NCBI RefSeq assembly: GCF_900964775.1
Contig: NC_041825.1
Coordinates: 1,834,001-1,898,000, forward strand
Direction of reading: 5' to 3'
Source: Scleropages formosus
Taxonomy: Eukaryota; Chordata; Actinopteri; Osteoglossiformes; Osteoglossidae
DNA: 64,000 nt
Shown here: positions 21,997 to 33,613 of the stretch, one piece after another
Numbering within the stretch: the stretch's first letter is position 1
Layout of the letters: every line of letters begins with the position of its first letter
Position numbers and translations under genes: made by a program
The notes under the pieces: generated by a model
Database searches by the model: none
Told to the model about the DNA's origin: nothing
The model's input: only the letters and a program-made list of their open reading frames with translations

Positions 21997-22597
21997 CTAA
22001 CGTTAACTAGTGTTAAATGTAACATAAATGTTAGGAAAATCTCCAAAGACTAAAAATTTTATGAAAACAGAAACCACAGAAAGTAAAGCTATTTATGATG
22101 ATTTTGACATCCGGGGCATTTTAGTAACTACAGAATTCACTCAGATGTCATATAACAGCCTTCCGTACAACACAAAACTGCTACAGTAGCTTATGGAAGT
22201 ATATATCCTTTTCAAAGAGCAAGTTCTTTATTTGAAATGGTATTTTTGCCCATTAGACTTTCATTTATTTATGCGTCTGTGTTTTATTCTGCTTGTATCA
22301 GATGCTTATATTAGGTGTTTTGGAGTAGAGCTACACACTTGCTTTTTGTCTCCCACTGGTGTCAGTCTGGCTATTTTCTGGTGGAATCTAGTGCATCAAC
22401 CTCTGCGTTACACCGGAAACAGTGGCAGCTCTTGTAAAAGTAGTGTCTGAATGGTGCTGCTTGGACTCCCCTCTTTCAGTGTAGGCAGATACAGTATTTC
22501 TTTAAGCGGTTTACTTATACACTTCTTCCATAACAACACCAGCTACACTGGTACATCATCTTATGAACTTTGGAGTTAAAATGCTACACGTATACAA

Positions 22598-22599
<2 letters not shown>
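21997..22599. other. ZNF1 3' UTR region
   Basis: No ORF or known repeat recognised. It lies between the stop codon and the SINE at 22.6 kb, in the probable 3' UTR that would end near 23140. Confidence 0.45.
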
Positions 22600-22646
<47 letters not shown>

Positions 22647-22840
22647 GGCTGAAGCTGCTTGACCCCGGCAGGGTCGCAGAGAGCCGGAGCCTAACCCGCC
22701 AATACAGGGTGTGAGGCTGGGGAGGGGACACACCCAGGACGGGACGCCAGTCCATCACAAGGCACGCCAAGTGGGACTTGAACCTCAGACCCACCAGTGA
22801 GCAGGCACAGGCCAAACCCGCTGCACCACCGCGCCCCCTC
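22598..22840 (-). mobile_element. SINE family B, near full length
   Basis: A (CA)n run at 22600-22644 is the reversed TG tail. GGAGCCTAACCCGCC, GACGGGACGCCAGTCC and TGCACCACCGCGCCCCC follow in reverse order. Confidence 0.85.
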
Positions 22841-23479
22841 ATATGCAAATGGTCCCCAGTTAATTTCTTTTTAATTGCAATTTCTTCACTGGTGTATTTT
22901 CTAACGTTTTTGCCGGTGATCTGCGTTGCCACTCACTGCAAAATGCACTTGGGATGGAAACAGTGGTTCCGTGTGCGCATGGGACAGCTTTACGGAGTTG
23001 TGGAAGGCCGATTTCATGTAGTGTACTTTTTGTTCATTACAGATGTGTCTGAAATTTGAAAGATACTACCCATCAAGTAAATCAATGTATTTGTCTCTTA
23101 TTATGCTTTTTTTGGTTGTATATATAATAAAGCAAACTAAAATTGCAGGTGTTTGTTGTCCGTTGGCCCCATCCTCATCACAAAAGAGACACCCAGTATT
23201 CAATTCAAACATTTTTTAATGTTCTCTCCACGCTTTCCTCTGTTACACTCATATGGCAGCTGATGCGCAGGAGAAACACAATGTTTCCAGGATAGGGTGA
23301 CACTGAGATCCTGCACTGAATGAGCTGTTGATGAAAACAGAAAGAAGTGTTACACTGAGTGATTTAAATTCATTTTTACTTTACTTGATTGCTTACAGAA
23401 CCCAATGTGTGAATAAGTCAACGTATGTCTGTATTATTATTATTATACTTTTTTTCAGAGTCACATGGCAGTTTGTAAT

Positions 23480-23655
23480 TACAACATGACTTAAAATGTT
23501 CTGCTGCTTACAGTCATTTACCCAGTTAGAGAGCTGGGTTATTTTTACCGTATGAATTTGGGGTTAGCGAGATGCTCAAGGATATTACAGCAGGAAGTGG
23601 GATTTGAACCTCAGCTGTTTGAGTGCATGGTGGCAGCTATAACCACCTGTTGCCC
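23480..23655 (-). mobile_element. SINE family A, decayed
   Basis: Reverse copy with AGAGCTGGGTTATTTTTACC, GGATATTACAGCAGGAAGTG and GGGATTTGAACC. Confidence 0.6.
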
Positions 23656-24620
23656 CTTAATACAAAGTTTTAGAAATAAACAATGAATATGAAACTACAA
23701 ACTCAGTAAAGACTTAATCTTGCAACTGAATTGAAAGAAAATCATCTAGTGTCAAACATTTGTCACTAACACTGCACAGCATTCTAACAGCATGCTATCT
23801 GTGTGTTTTGCTGCGGGAAAGAAAAGAGCAGTCTATTTATCTCATTTTTTTTTTTTTTCGCTTATTTTCCCCCCTGGCTAATTTTTCATACATTTTTCGT
23901 TATTTGTCGCATGTGGAATAAATGAATCGCACGCTGTCAGTTCGGCCTCCCAGTCGCTGGTGGCGCTGTTCAGTTCGCTCGCAGCGCTCGAACGAGCCAT
24001 TTCCGGTAAGGCGCCCAACGTCTACGGTACGAAAACCGTCGAGATGAATTAACTTGAGCGAAGTGGGGATTCGGGAGCAGGAGTTTTACTGCGAGGACTT
24101 TTTTTTTTTTTGTCGTTGTTGTTGAACGCGTTAAATATATGTTAGTTAAATTTCTAAAGGATTAACTAAATAACCTCGACGTGGATGGACGGAGGAAGTC
24201 TGTTGTGGAGATAATTAGTGTCTGGTGGAAAACGGAGGAGACTCAGACTGTCAGAGTCGCTCACTCACTGGCTCTGAGGTTCGATTTTTCAACACCGAAC
24301 TTGTGATGGCAGTTTTTTGTCCGTAAAAATACGTCTCAAAAATGACGTTCTTCCAAATAAAATAAGGGAATGCTAAAAGCAGGAGTCCTTCGTTCGAGCA
24401 GAAACGGGTGAAAAAGTAGTTGAGGCCGAGAAAGCACTAGCCTAGGTTTTACTGTTCTCTACTCACTGTCTCCATTCTCAGGTGCTCATAGATTTCATAC
24501 TTTGTTTACTTTTAATGTTAAAATTTGTTTCTTTGTATTCTTCAGTTAATTTAAATATATTAAAGAATGTACATAGTTGTTTTTTCTTTTTTAGTATTTG
24601 GTATTAATGTTTGCAATAAT
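23656..24620. promoter_or_regulatory. ZNF1-ZNF2 gap with promoter-like CpG block
   Basis: Mostly unremarkable DNA, but 23930-24060 is GC-rich with ATTTCCGGTAAGGCG (reversed ETS core followed by a donor-like GTAAGG). It could be the promoter and non-coding first exon of the second zinc-finger gene. Inferred from position only. Confidence 0.35.
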
Positions 24621-24629
24621 TTTTCACCC

Positions 24630-24670
24630 CCCATGTTAAGGAGTATTGTAGGTTGGAGAATGTCAATCAA
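24630..24670 (+). pseudogene. Relic of a zinc-finger first-exon start
   Basis: ATGTTAAGGAGTATTG and GGTTGGAGAATGTC resemble the bases around the start codons of ZNF1 (19858-19890) and ZNF2 (24770-24800). Similarity stops after ATGTC. It looks like a broken duplicate of the exon-1 start, 130 bp before the real one. Confidence 0.55.
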
Positions 24671-24792
24671 CTTAATCTAGATTTAAAAAAAAAAAAAAAC
24701 TGGTCTTAATATGTTGTTAAAAACCAACTCTATACAGTAATTACACATCATTACTGTTTCCTCCTACTTAAAGGAATATTGCAAGTTGGAGA

Positions 24793-26101
24793 ATGTCGAA
24801 AATAGAGCGACTCAACGCCCGTGTGGCGAAGCTCCTGACGGTGGCGGTTCACGAGGTCCTGGAGGTGGTGAAGGAGACCGTGTCCGAGTACCAGGAGAAG
24901 ACGGCTCGCACTCAGAGGGAGAACGAGAGCCTCAAGCGGAGGCTGCGGGAGCTTCAGGACAAGCTGAAGAGAGGAGGCACAGGTGCGTTTCCAGAGTCGG
25001 GTTGTGAGGCTAAACTTTCATTTAAATGAACTATTTTTTCAAAGGTAAACTGTTTTAACTTTCCCCAAGGCATGATACAGTGATTTAGCCATTTATACAG
25101 CACCTGTTTTTCTTCCTGGAGCTGTTTGTGCAATTCCTCCCTCTGCTACAGGGGCTACGCAGCCTGTTGCTCTACCTGCTGCTGGAGAAGGAGATCCAAC
25201 CGAACAGCAGCACTGTGATCAGGAGTGGAGTCCTGCTCTGAGGCCAGATGTAGACTTTGCACTGAGCGAAGAGAAACGGGAGCCTGATGAGCAGGACAGA
25301 AGGCGGCACAGTGGCGACGAGCCAACGGGCTTGGACTTAGCGCAGCTGGCAGAGTCAGAAACTGAGTGCGATATACTGGTATCGGAACTGAATGCGATGG
25401 GCTCTGATTGCGTCCCTCAGATGGCGGACTCGGCTCTGTCTGTCTTTACGTCTCGGCCTCTGGAAGATAACACGGCTGGGAGCTCTGTGCATACAGACCG
25501 TGTTCCAAACGGAATGTGTCCAGATCCTTCTGGTTTTTGTATGCTGCCCAGTTTGGCTTCTGAGGAAATTAAAACTGAACCAGAACCACTGGAATATAGT
25601 ACATCTGAACAGCACACAACGCAAAATTGCTTCTACGATTGCTCGGGTTCTGCCAGGAACATGCCACAGGCAGAGTCCATTTCCACTGGAGACCCTCAGC
25701 AAGTTACTGCAGGATCCCATGAACTGTTATACATTCAGCCAGACCACAGCACTTTCGAAGAGAGATTTATGTTTGCAAAAAATACAAGATCGGCATCAGA
25801 TGCTCGCAAACGAAACCAGTGTATTCGACTAGAGGAACACCGGTGCATCCTATGCGGTAAAACGTTCAGTCGCATAGGGAACCTCCGAATACATCAGCGA
25901 TGTCACACAGGAGAAAAGCCGTACCGCTGCATGCAGTGTGGAAGGTGTTTCAGTCACGCGGGAAACCTCAAAAAACACAAGAGAGTTCACACAGGGGAGA
26001 GACCGTACTGCTGTCATCAGTGTGGCAAAACCTTCAGCCAGTCTAGTCACCTGAAGAAGCACCAGAAAATTCACATTATCAGACACTTGAGTGTAGGATG
26101 A
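24793..26101 (+). CDS. C2H2 zinc-finger protein 2 of the tandem trio
   Basis: Coding exons 24793-24982 and 25152-26101, giving 379 aa. The intron is only 169 nt (GTGCGT ... GCTACAG). Exon 1 is almost base-for-base the same as in ZNF1, including the intron start. Exon 2 has an acidic spacer with [11 protein letters not shown], a segment also recognisable in the sister genes, then three C2H2 fingers (about 293-379; [20 protein letters not shown] is the first). A good polyadenylation signal AATAAA lies at 26757-26762. Putative DNA-binding regulator; targets unknown. Confidence 0.88.
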
Positions 26102-27032
26102 CGTTTGAGTCGGAACTGGAAGTCTACGAAAGACCGACAGCGAACAGCTGCAATGCATTTTGTGGGGAACTGTTAAGATGCTCTATGGCATCGGGGGGGG
26201 GGAAAGCCGTTCTGAACATTGTACATACATAGAAGGGTGTTTATTTTCAAATCTGTGTTCCAACAACATGATTTTGAAACCTTTTTTCCTCTGTGTTTAA
26301 AAAAAAAAAAAAAAAAGTTGCTGACATACTTTTTTAAATTAAATGATACATTTTCTTCTTCATCCACAGAAGCATTAGGTGAAATCGGTATTCGGATTAG
26401 TTTGATTACCCAGAGCCAACTTATTTTCCTTAGCAAGTTTATTTATATGGATGCAGAAAAAAAAATTGAAAATTTTTAGCTAAACCACGTACTCAAGACT
26501 GTCTTAGGACCATTTTGCAATGTATAGTCAGATGGAGGTTTCTCATCGTACCTCGATTACTGGAATATATTTGAGGCGATATATTCAATGTAAAGCTGTA
26601 AACGATGTTAAACAGATACTGGTACAAGTTTTCTAAATGACTAAATAAATTTCCCTTTTGTGCGTTGGCAGTGCGGGATATTTTCTTGCTGTTTACTTTT
26701 AAAATGCACGTCACCCATGTGCTTGCTGGGTTTTTAACTAGCCTTGTGTAGAATGAAATAAAAGTGCCAAACAATGTATGAATATCCAGAACGTAGTAAG
26801 GACTACAGCCGCGACTTCCTAGTTTTGCGAAGGTATGTGAAGGAGGTCCATGGTGGAAGTCACTCGCTTTTTAGGAAATAACCGGTAAATGTTAAGCCAT
26901 GCGAAAGAGGTGACTCCACCTGGTGTTCATAGCACACCTTCCGAGTCCTTTGAACAGCGTGTTTGTGGGTGTTACTGTCTTGTAATGAGGGAACATCTGG
27001 AGGAACCTGGTGCCAAAACACATGTTAAAGGT

Positions 27033-27035
<3 letters not shown>
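26102..27035. other. ZNF2 3' UTR and downstream DNA
   Basis: The 3' UTR extends to about 26.78 kb. Beyond it no gene was seen. Confidence 0.5.

Positions 27036-27068
<33 letters not shown>
27036..27068. repeat. 33-base poly-T run
   Basis: An uninterrupted run of T, longer than usual microsatellites of this window. Confidence 0.95.
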
Positions 27069-27072
<4 letters not shown>

Positions 27073-27169
27073 ATACTGAAGTTGACATTTCTACCATGTT
27101 GACCCTTCAGTGGCATCAGGTGCTCCTCACGCAGGATATGCACAAAAGGCTTTGTATATGACAAATCAA

Positions 27170-27304
27170 GTGACCCAGTGTAAGTAGTGTATCCAGCAGT
27201 GTAAGTCACCATGGTGACTAAGGTGTGTGGGCTGATAACACTACATAGTATCCATTGTAAGTCGCTTAGGAGAAAAAGCATCTGTTAAGTGAACAAATGT
27301 AAAG
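27170..27304 (+). mobile_element. SINE family C fragment
   Basis: GTGTAAGTCACCATGGTGAC, AAGGTGTGTGGGCTGATAAC and a tail resembling GAACAAATGTAAA. Confidence 0.75.
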
Positions 27305-27579
27305 GTAAATTTTAGCATGTGTAACCATTACGAATATTGCAATGTTTTGAGTGGTCCATAACAATGTTCGCTGGGGTATATATTTTGCTAATTTGTTGAT
27401 ACGTATGATTTGGATTAATTATGATTCCGAGGGGCAACAACATTATGTTCGCGCTAAACCAGGATGGGAAGTAAAGAACATTGTAATGGGGAAGGGACAG
27501 GTAGTGACAAAATTGACGATGATAAATAATAATAATAATTTAATAATCCAACTTGTTTCCCTTTTTCCCCGGCGCTGCA

Positions 27580-28240
27580 CTTCGCACTCCACGACGCCAG
27601 GGGGCAGTGTCGCGTTTGCGCGCCGCGCCGCGCCGCGAGCGAACGGACCTCGAGGCGTCAGGCCCGTGATGCTGCTCAGACGGCCTGTCGCGCGCAGCAC
27701 CGCTCGCTCGCTCGCTCGCGCCGTCCTCAGGCTGTCCGAAGGGCTTCGTCAGGAGGCGGCCGACTGTGGGTGGAGCGCGCGCGCTCGGGTGCGGGGACGA
27801 GCCGCGGGAGCTCGCAAGTATCAGGTAGAGCTCCGGCTCCGCTCACGGAAAGCAGACGAACGCACGGCGGACAAACGTTTCACTTTGTTTACTACTAGTA
27901 CTAGTAATACTTGCCGAACGGGTTCGCGCTCGTGTCGCTCGCTCGCTCTTCTTGTCTCGTTGTTTTTGTCTCTGACTGAGGCTGCCTGCCTGGTGGTGGT
28001 GGTGCGCGTGCGGAGTTGCTGCCCGTCATGGCTGCCGGCGGCGGCGGCGGCCTCCCCCCCTCCTCTTACCTCTCTTTTGCTCATTTACTGCCCTTCTCCC
28101 ACTTACTTTTATTTCTGTCCCTCCGGCGCTCTGGCTTTTGAGGTGAAACACAGTAGAATGGTGCAGCTTTCCTTACTTCCAGAGAGTGTTCTGCTCTTAT
28201 TGTCGTCCGTCCGCCGCTGAACGACCGCTGCTGACGCGCA
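27580..28240 (+). promoter_or_regulatory. CpG island, candidate ZNF3 promoter
   Basis: Very CpG-rich stretch with runs such as GCGCGCCGCGCCGCGCCGCG and CGCTCGCTCGCTCGCTCGCG. A long open frame here has only low-complexity content. It probably marks the promoter and untranslated first exon of the third zinc-finger gene, 1 kb downstream. Confidence 0.45.
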
Positions 28241-28382
28241 GACTCACTTGAGTCGCCGTAAAACGGGGCTTTTCCCCCCATAAACGACAATATAAATATT
28301 AACTGATGTGAAATGAATGAGTTCCTCCCTGTGAGCTCTGAAGTATTATCGCTTGGTACATAATGGGGGTAAACAGTCTCAC

Positions 28383-28590
28383 TGGGTACCGCTTAAGTGC
28401 TTAGACTAGCTACTGCCTTGGACCCAAAGGTCATGGGTTCAAATCCCACCTCCAGCTGTAGTACCCTTGAGCAAAGGTACTTTCCCTAATTGCTCCAGTA
28501 AAATTACCCAGCTGTATAAATGGGTGGATAATTAAGTATCTTAACAGTGCAAGTTTCTGTACAGGAAAGCATCGGTGAGTAAATGTAATA
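28383..28590 (+). mobile_element. SINE family A
   Basis: ATGGGTTCAAATCCCACCTCC (box B), GTAGTACCCTTGAGCAAAGG, TTACCCAGCTGTATAAATGG and an AAATGTAAT tail. Confidence 0.85.
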
Positions 28591-28979
28591 TTAAAATTTT
28601 CAGAATTTTTTACAGGGGAAGATTAATTATGATCCTGAATGTACCTTATGGGGGCAGAGTCACGCTAATTAGCAGGAGGCGACAAACACGAGCAGTGAAA
28701 TCCATGTACCGGCACAGTGTTTTCTTCAAAAACACCTTTCGTAATCAAGGCCTGCAATAAAAAGTATAAAAGCACGCTTTTGCGTGGTTCGTAACTTTCC
28801 ATTCTGAGAGAAAATGCGTCCGATGGGGGGGTCGACTTGTCTGCATGGAGTGTTTTACACAAGACCTGGTGAAAAAGGAGCTGCAGACAGTGGGTGGGTA
28901 AAATGATGGAAACATCACATGGAAAAGGAGTTTAAACTTGAATAAACACACAAAGCAGCTGTAGAGGGGAGATATGTCA

Positions 28980-29183
28980 AATGAAATTTATTCATTTAGC
29001 CGACACTTTTTTCCAAAGCCACTTACAATGTTAAGGTTACAGTTATTTACTCGTTTATACAGCTGGGTAATTTTACTAGAGCAATTCAGGGTAAGTACCT
29101 TGCTCAAGGGTACTACAGCTGGAGATCGAACCTGTGACCTTTGGGTACAAACGCAGCAGCTCTAACCACTAGACTACCAGCAA
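28980..29183 (-). mobile_element. SINE family A, full length
   Basis: Reverse copy from TTATTCATTTAGCCGACAC through TACAGCTGGGTAATTTTACT to CAGCTCTAACCACTAGACTA. Confidence 0.9.
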
Positions 29184-29295
29184 TTAACAGTATGTGTCAT
29201 TTGTAGAGGAGCTCTGACTACTGGCTCTTTGATATGTGAGTTTTGAAAACAACATGACTTGTGTATTCCCTCCCTTTGCTACAGCATTGTGCAGA

Positions 29296-31978
29296 ATGTC
29301 GAAAATAGAGCGTCTCAATGCCCGCGTGGCAAAGCTCCTGGCGGTGGCGGTTCACGAGGTCCTGGAGGTGGTGAAGGAGACCGTGTCCGAGTACCAGGAG
29401 AAGACGGCTCGCACTCAGAGGGAGAACGAGAGCCTCAAGCGGAGGCTGCGGGAGCTTCAGGACAAGCTGAAGAGAGGAGGCACAGGTGCGTTTCAATCTG
29501 AATGGTAATTGGGGTTTGAAAGTTTTTAAATGGAGCAGCAGGAGGCGCAGTGTTTAAAGCTGTTGCCTCTGGATTTGGATGTTGCAAGTGCAAATCCCAC
29601 CTCCTGCTGCAATACACTTGCAAGATACTTACCCTGAGTTGCTTCTTAAAATATATTAGTGTTTAGACAATGATGGGTAAGTTACTTTGGAGAAAAGTGT
29701 CAGCTAAATTAATGTGATAATGCAATATGAAAATGTTACCCATTTGTACCTTAACTTCGTTTTGACCGGAGGTTGTTTCAGATCGTTTAAGTCCACCCTC
29801 TAGGTCACCATCAATAAAAGCTTAATAATTCATTTATATTTATTTACTTAGCAGACACTTTTCTCCAAAGCAACTTACAATCTTACAATGGCTACTACGT
29901 AGTGTTACCAGCCCACACACCTTATTCACCGTGGTGACTTGCACTGCTAGATACACTACTTACAATGGGTTACTCATCCATACATCAGTGAGACACACAC
30001 TCACCGTGTGACTCATACACTAATTAACATTCGATTAAGCTTGGCTGACCATAACCCTGTTTAAAACATCACGTAAAGATAAAATGGGTTGAAAATTAGA
30101 CGGTAAGACTTTGTTCTGTTTTCATCAACAGTTCCTACCATGCAGGGTCTCTATCCCTCTACACTGTAAATATCGGTTGTGATGCTGGATACAACATGAA
30201 TCCCAGTTTATTTTTTGTAACGTAAAGCAACACTGAAGTTAAGTGTACTTTAACAAAAAAACTGAAAATTAGGAATTCATCTCCACAACCTCCTGTTCAA
30301 AGTGCTGGGTTGTGTGAGACGGTGCCACGTTCCTCTGTCGAGCACAACAGGAAAATCAAACAGTGGAGTGAAAGGAGAGTGATTTACAATGTAACGGAGG
30401 AGCGCGTGGGGGGGAAATGCATTAAAAGTGTTTCGTAAATGCGGGCTGCGTGTCTCGTGGTAAATTTCACAAAACTGGCCACGAGGAAACCACAGATGCA
30501 ATAAAGGAACATGTTTGTCAGAATCTGGTTATTTGTTTGCTGTCAAAATTGTGTAGTGATTGTAACTATTTGTTGGCTAGTTTCTGTAAAACTGTCGGGA
30601 AATACGTGAAACATACTGTGTGTTCAGTGCATTTTGCTGCCCGTATCGGCAGGAAGTGGCAATGCAGGTCGTTTCTGCTCTGCAGCTGTGTGATTTTAAG
30701 AATAAAATTCCATTAGGAAAAAAAAAAAACTAAATATTTGCATCTTTGAAAATCCATATGTTTTACGTTTTTACCAGAAGGTACAAGTGCACATGTCAGT
30801 TCTTAATCAGAAATACATTGTAATCTAGTGATTAAGGTGTATGAATGAACTTTCAAGTTTTAAAAATGTATTTCTCATTTTTGTTAAATGCAAATTTACA
30901 ATCGAGTGATCAGATGGAAATATCACTAGTATGGTATATATTGTTACATTTTATATTGCTGAGGATGCCAATCTCATCCTTTGTTTTCTGTCGTTTCTTT
31001 CATACTTAATCTGTAGCTGTGCAGCCCGTCGCCCTGCATGTATCTGGGGAGAGAGTCGCTGTCGAGGAGGAATGGAGTCCGAGCCTTAAGCAAAGTACCG
31101 AGGCCACTCTGACCGAAGAGAAGCAAGGGCTCACCGAAGAGCAGAGCGCCAGACAGAGGGAGGAGGATCTTGGTGCAGCGGAGTCGCATCACGTTGCCGA
31201 GCCGGAGATTGAATGTGGCGTCATAGTAACTGAACGCAGTGCTCTGGATCCTGACTGCCCAACCCAAATGTCAGACGCAGGCCTCCCAGTCTTTAGGCCT
31301 CACTTGAAAAGTGACTCTAACCTGGACACCATCCACATTGTGAATGTATCTGACAGACTGTCTCCCAGCAGCTTCGGTTTAGCGAGAGAGCCCAGTTTGG
31401 CCTCCGATGAAATTAAAATAGAAGCAGATCCACCAGATTACGTAACGTCCCAAGGACATGCTACCAGAAGCCCTTTTCACGAGCAAGCAGTTTCAAATGC
31501 GAACACGGAGCCGGAAGAACCAGCCAGCGAAGAGCTTCGGGATAGCAGTGGGATTTTGTCGTACGCTCAGTTTCACACAAATTATAATAGTCTAGGGAGG
31601 AGATTTGTATTTAGCAAAAATATTAGGTCTTCTCTAGAAAATAAGAAACAAAAACACGTTTATCGAAAAGATGAGGAGCATCGCTGCATCCTGTGTGGAA
31701 AGACCTTCAGTCGAATTGGAAATCTTAGGATACATCAGAGGTGTCACACAGGAGAGAAGCCTTACTGCTGCACGCAGTGTGGGAGGTGCTTCAGCCAAGC
31801 AGGAGACCTGAAAAAGCACAAACGCGTTCACACAGGGGAGAAACCGTACTACTGCATGCAGTGTGGGAAGAGCTTCAGTCGCGGAGAAAACCTGAAGAGA
31901 CATCAGAAGATTCACATCGGAGAGACTCTGCAGCTGCACCAAGTGTGGAGAGAGCCGCAGTCCAACAAAACACTGTAA
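29296..31978 (+). CDS. C2H2 zinc-finger protein 3 of the tandem trio
   Basis: Coding exons 29296-29485 and 31017-31978, giving 383 aa; exon 1 follows a clear acceptor (TTTGCTACAG). The coiled-coil exon differs from its sisters only in its first third. Exon 2 has the acidic spacer with DEIKIEADPPD and three C2H2 fingers starting at about residue 285. After the third finger the frame ends in a non-finger tail. Another frame from about 31925 reads CTKCGESRSPTKHC, a relic of a fourth finger lost by a one-base shift. The intron holds a family A and a family C SINE. Putative nuclear regulator; targets unknown. Confidence 0.88.
29530..29720 (+). mobile_element. SINE family A, decayed, in ZNF3 intron
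   Basis: GTGCAAATCCCACCTCCTGC (box B) and GAGAAAAGTGTCAGCTAAAT. Confidence 0.75.
29835..30020 (-). mobile_element. SINE family C in ZNF3 intron
   Basis: Starts TTAGCAGACACTTTTCTCC and continues with CAGCCCACACACCTTATTCA and TCATCCATACATCAGTGAGA. The head half is missing. Confidence 0.85.
30030..30960. other. ZNF3 intron remainder
   Basis: No known repeat or exon was recognised here. Confidence 0.4.
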
Positions 31979-32170
31979 ATGTCGCTGTTGTGTCACTGAG
32001 ACTTGCGTACTGCCCCCGCACCTCTTATTGCCAGACTGGCTGTCGTCCCTTTGGACCAGCTCGTCCTGTACTGTTAACGCTCCAGTGAACGTGATGAATT
32101 TTTCACCGAACCCGTTAAACAGCCCAGATTATTGCCGATTATCCTGTTCCCAGGTATGTTCTGAACAATA

Positions 32171-32784
32171 CGGGTGATTCTCGACTTACGACATATGCAA
32201 CTTAGACCACCTGGGCTTACAAAAGCCGTCCCATCGGCCTTTTCATATTATTTTTGAATCCCGACATTTGATCGTAACGTGTGACAGCCGCTCTGACTAC
32301 TGCGTGATAACATCAGCTGACTGTGCAGCTGCAAGGCATTTTTTTAGTCAGTCAGTGTTTGGATGTTTATCAGCCGCTGCGTTTTGTTGGAAGAAAAAAA
32401 CTTTTAATTTGCAGAGCGTTTAATACGTGATGCCAGTCGAGTTTGTATTTAACATGACCAGCAGTTGAAACGATTGATGTTCTGATGGTGCAGAAAAGAA
32501 AACACAAAAGCAAACGGATTCAGAAACAAAAGTCAAAATGTAGTAGTGCAGCATGAAAATATAATACTGTACTGTATTATTCTATATTAGAAATATTTTA
32601 ACAATAATGTGTGAAATTAGTTGAAAAGTACAACAAAGCCCAGTTATACAGCATAGCATTCATGCATGTTGATAGTTTACGTATCCTGATGGTCTACAGT
32701 ATAAGGGGATTCGTGACTTACGACTGGTCGACTTAGTGACAAGAACGTTGAAACGGAACTCACTCGGAAGTGGAGGACCACCTG
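32171..32784. mobile_element. Pogo/Tigger-like MITE, 614 bp
   Basis: Ends CGGGTGATTCTCGACTTACG and GAGGACCACCTG are inverted repeats with TA on both outer sides. The right half (GCAGCATGAAAATATAATAC and onward) matches the element at 61523-61994 in the same orientation. No transposase. Confidence 0.75.
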
Positions 32785-33033
32785 TACACCCGTATTACAG
32801 GACATTTCCATACATGGTCAAATAGACGTAGTGTCGCAGTTTGAGAGTGGTTGTGAACTTCTTTCTTTGTGTTTTGGCAGAAATGTTCCATGCACTGTTT
32901 TTTGCACATTCTGAACTTTAGACTTTACAAGTCAGCATTCACATGTACATGATGTCTGGGACAGTGAGTTGTTACAGTTATGCCAAGTGCAGATTTTGTC
33001 CAGACAGAACTGCTGGTAAAGATTCAGTAATTA

Positions 33034-33240
33034 GCGCGCGTGCACACACACAGACTGAAACCGCTCGTCCCAAGTGGGGTCGCGGCGAGCTGGACCCTAA
33101 CCCGGTAACACAGGACACAAGGCTGGAGGTGGAGGGGACACACCCAGGACGGGACGCCAGTCCGTCGCAAGGCACCATATCAAGGCTCGAACCCCAGACC
33201 CGCCAGAGAACAGGACCTGGCCAAACCTGCTGCACCCCCA
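33034..33240 (-). mobile_element. SINE family B
   Basis: Contains GTCCCAAGTGGGGTCGCGGC, GACGGGACGCCAGTCCGTCG and CTCGAACCCCAGACCCGCC (box B reversed). Confidence 0.85.
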
Positions 33241-33613
33241 GTAATTAGCCCAACATACTATTTTATGCATCGCTAAAATCCCATGACTGGACAGATGACC
33301 TCTGGGAATGCACTCCTCGGCGATGTACTTATAGAGCACTGTGTAGCTAAGGTTAACGTGTCAAAAGGGCTTTGCTTTTCCGAGGAGAAATGATTCAGCC
33401 AGTGTAACATATTACACGGAGTATATAATGTAGCTGTAGACTGCATATCTAAAAGCAAGTTAGTTCTGTGTTCTTAAAAGTGCACCGATACATATAACAG
33501 TACATTAAACGTGCGTATGCTACTTCTTCTGGCAGGCTGTACACGGTTTCAGCAATTACCACATTCGCTGTGTCTAAAGAAAATAATGCAACTTGTATAC
33601 TTTTTGGTAGGTA

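Noticed and set aside
27351-28220. 289-codon open frame on the plus strand
   Set aside because: It lies in a CpG island rich in Arg/Ala/Ser codons with no domain; stop codons are rare in such DNA. It is more likely a promoter region.
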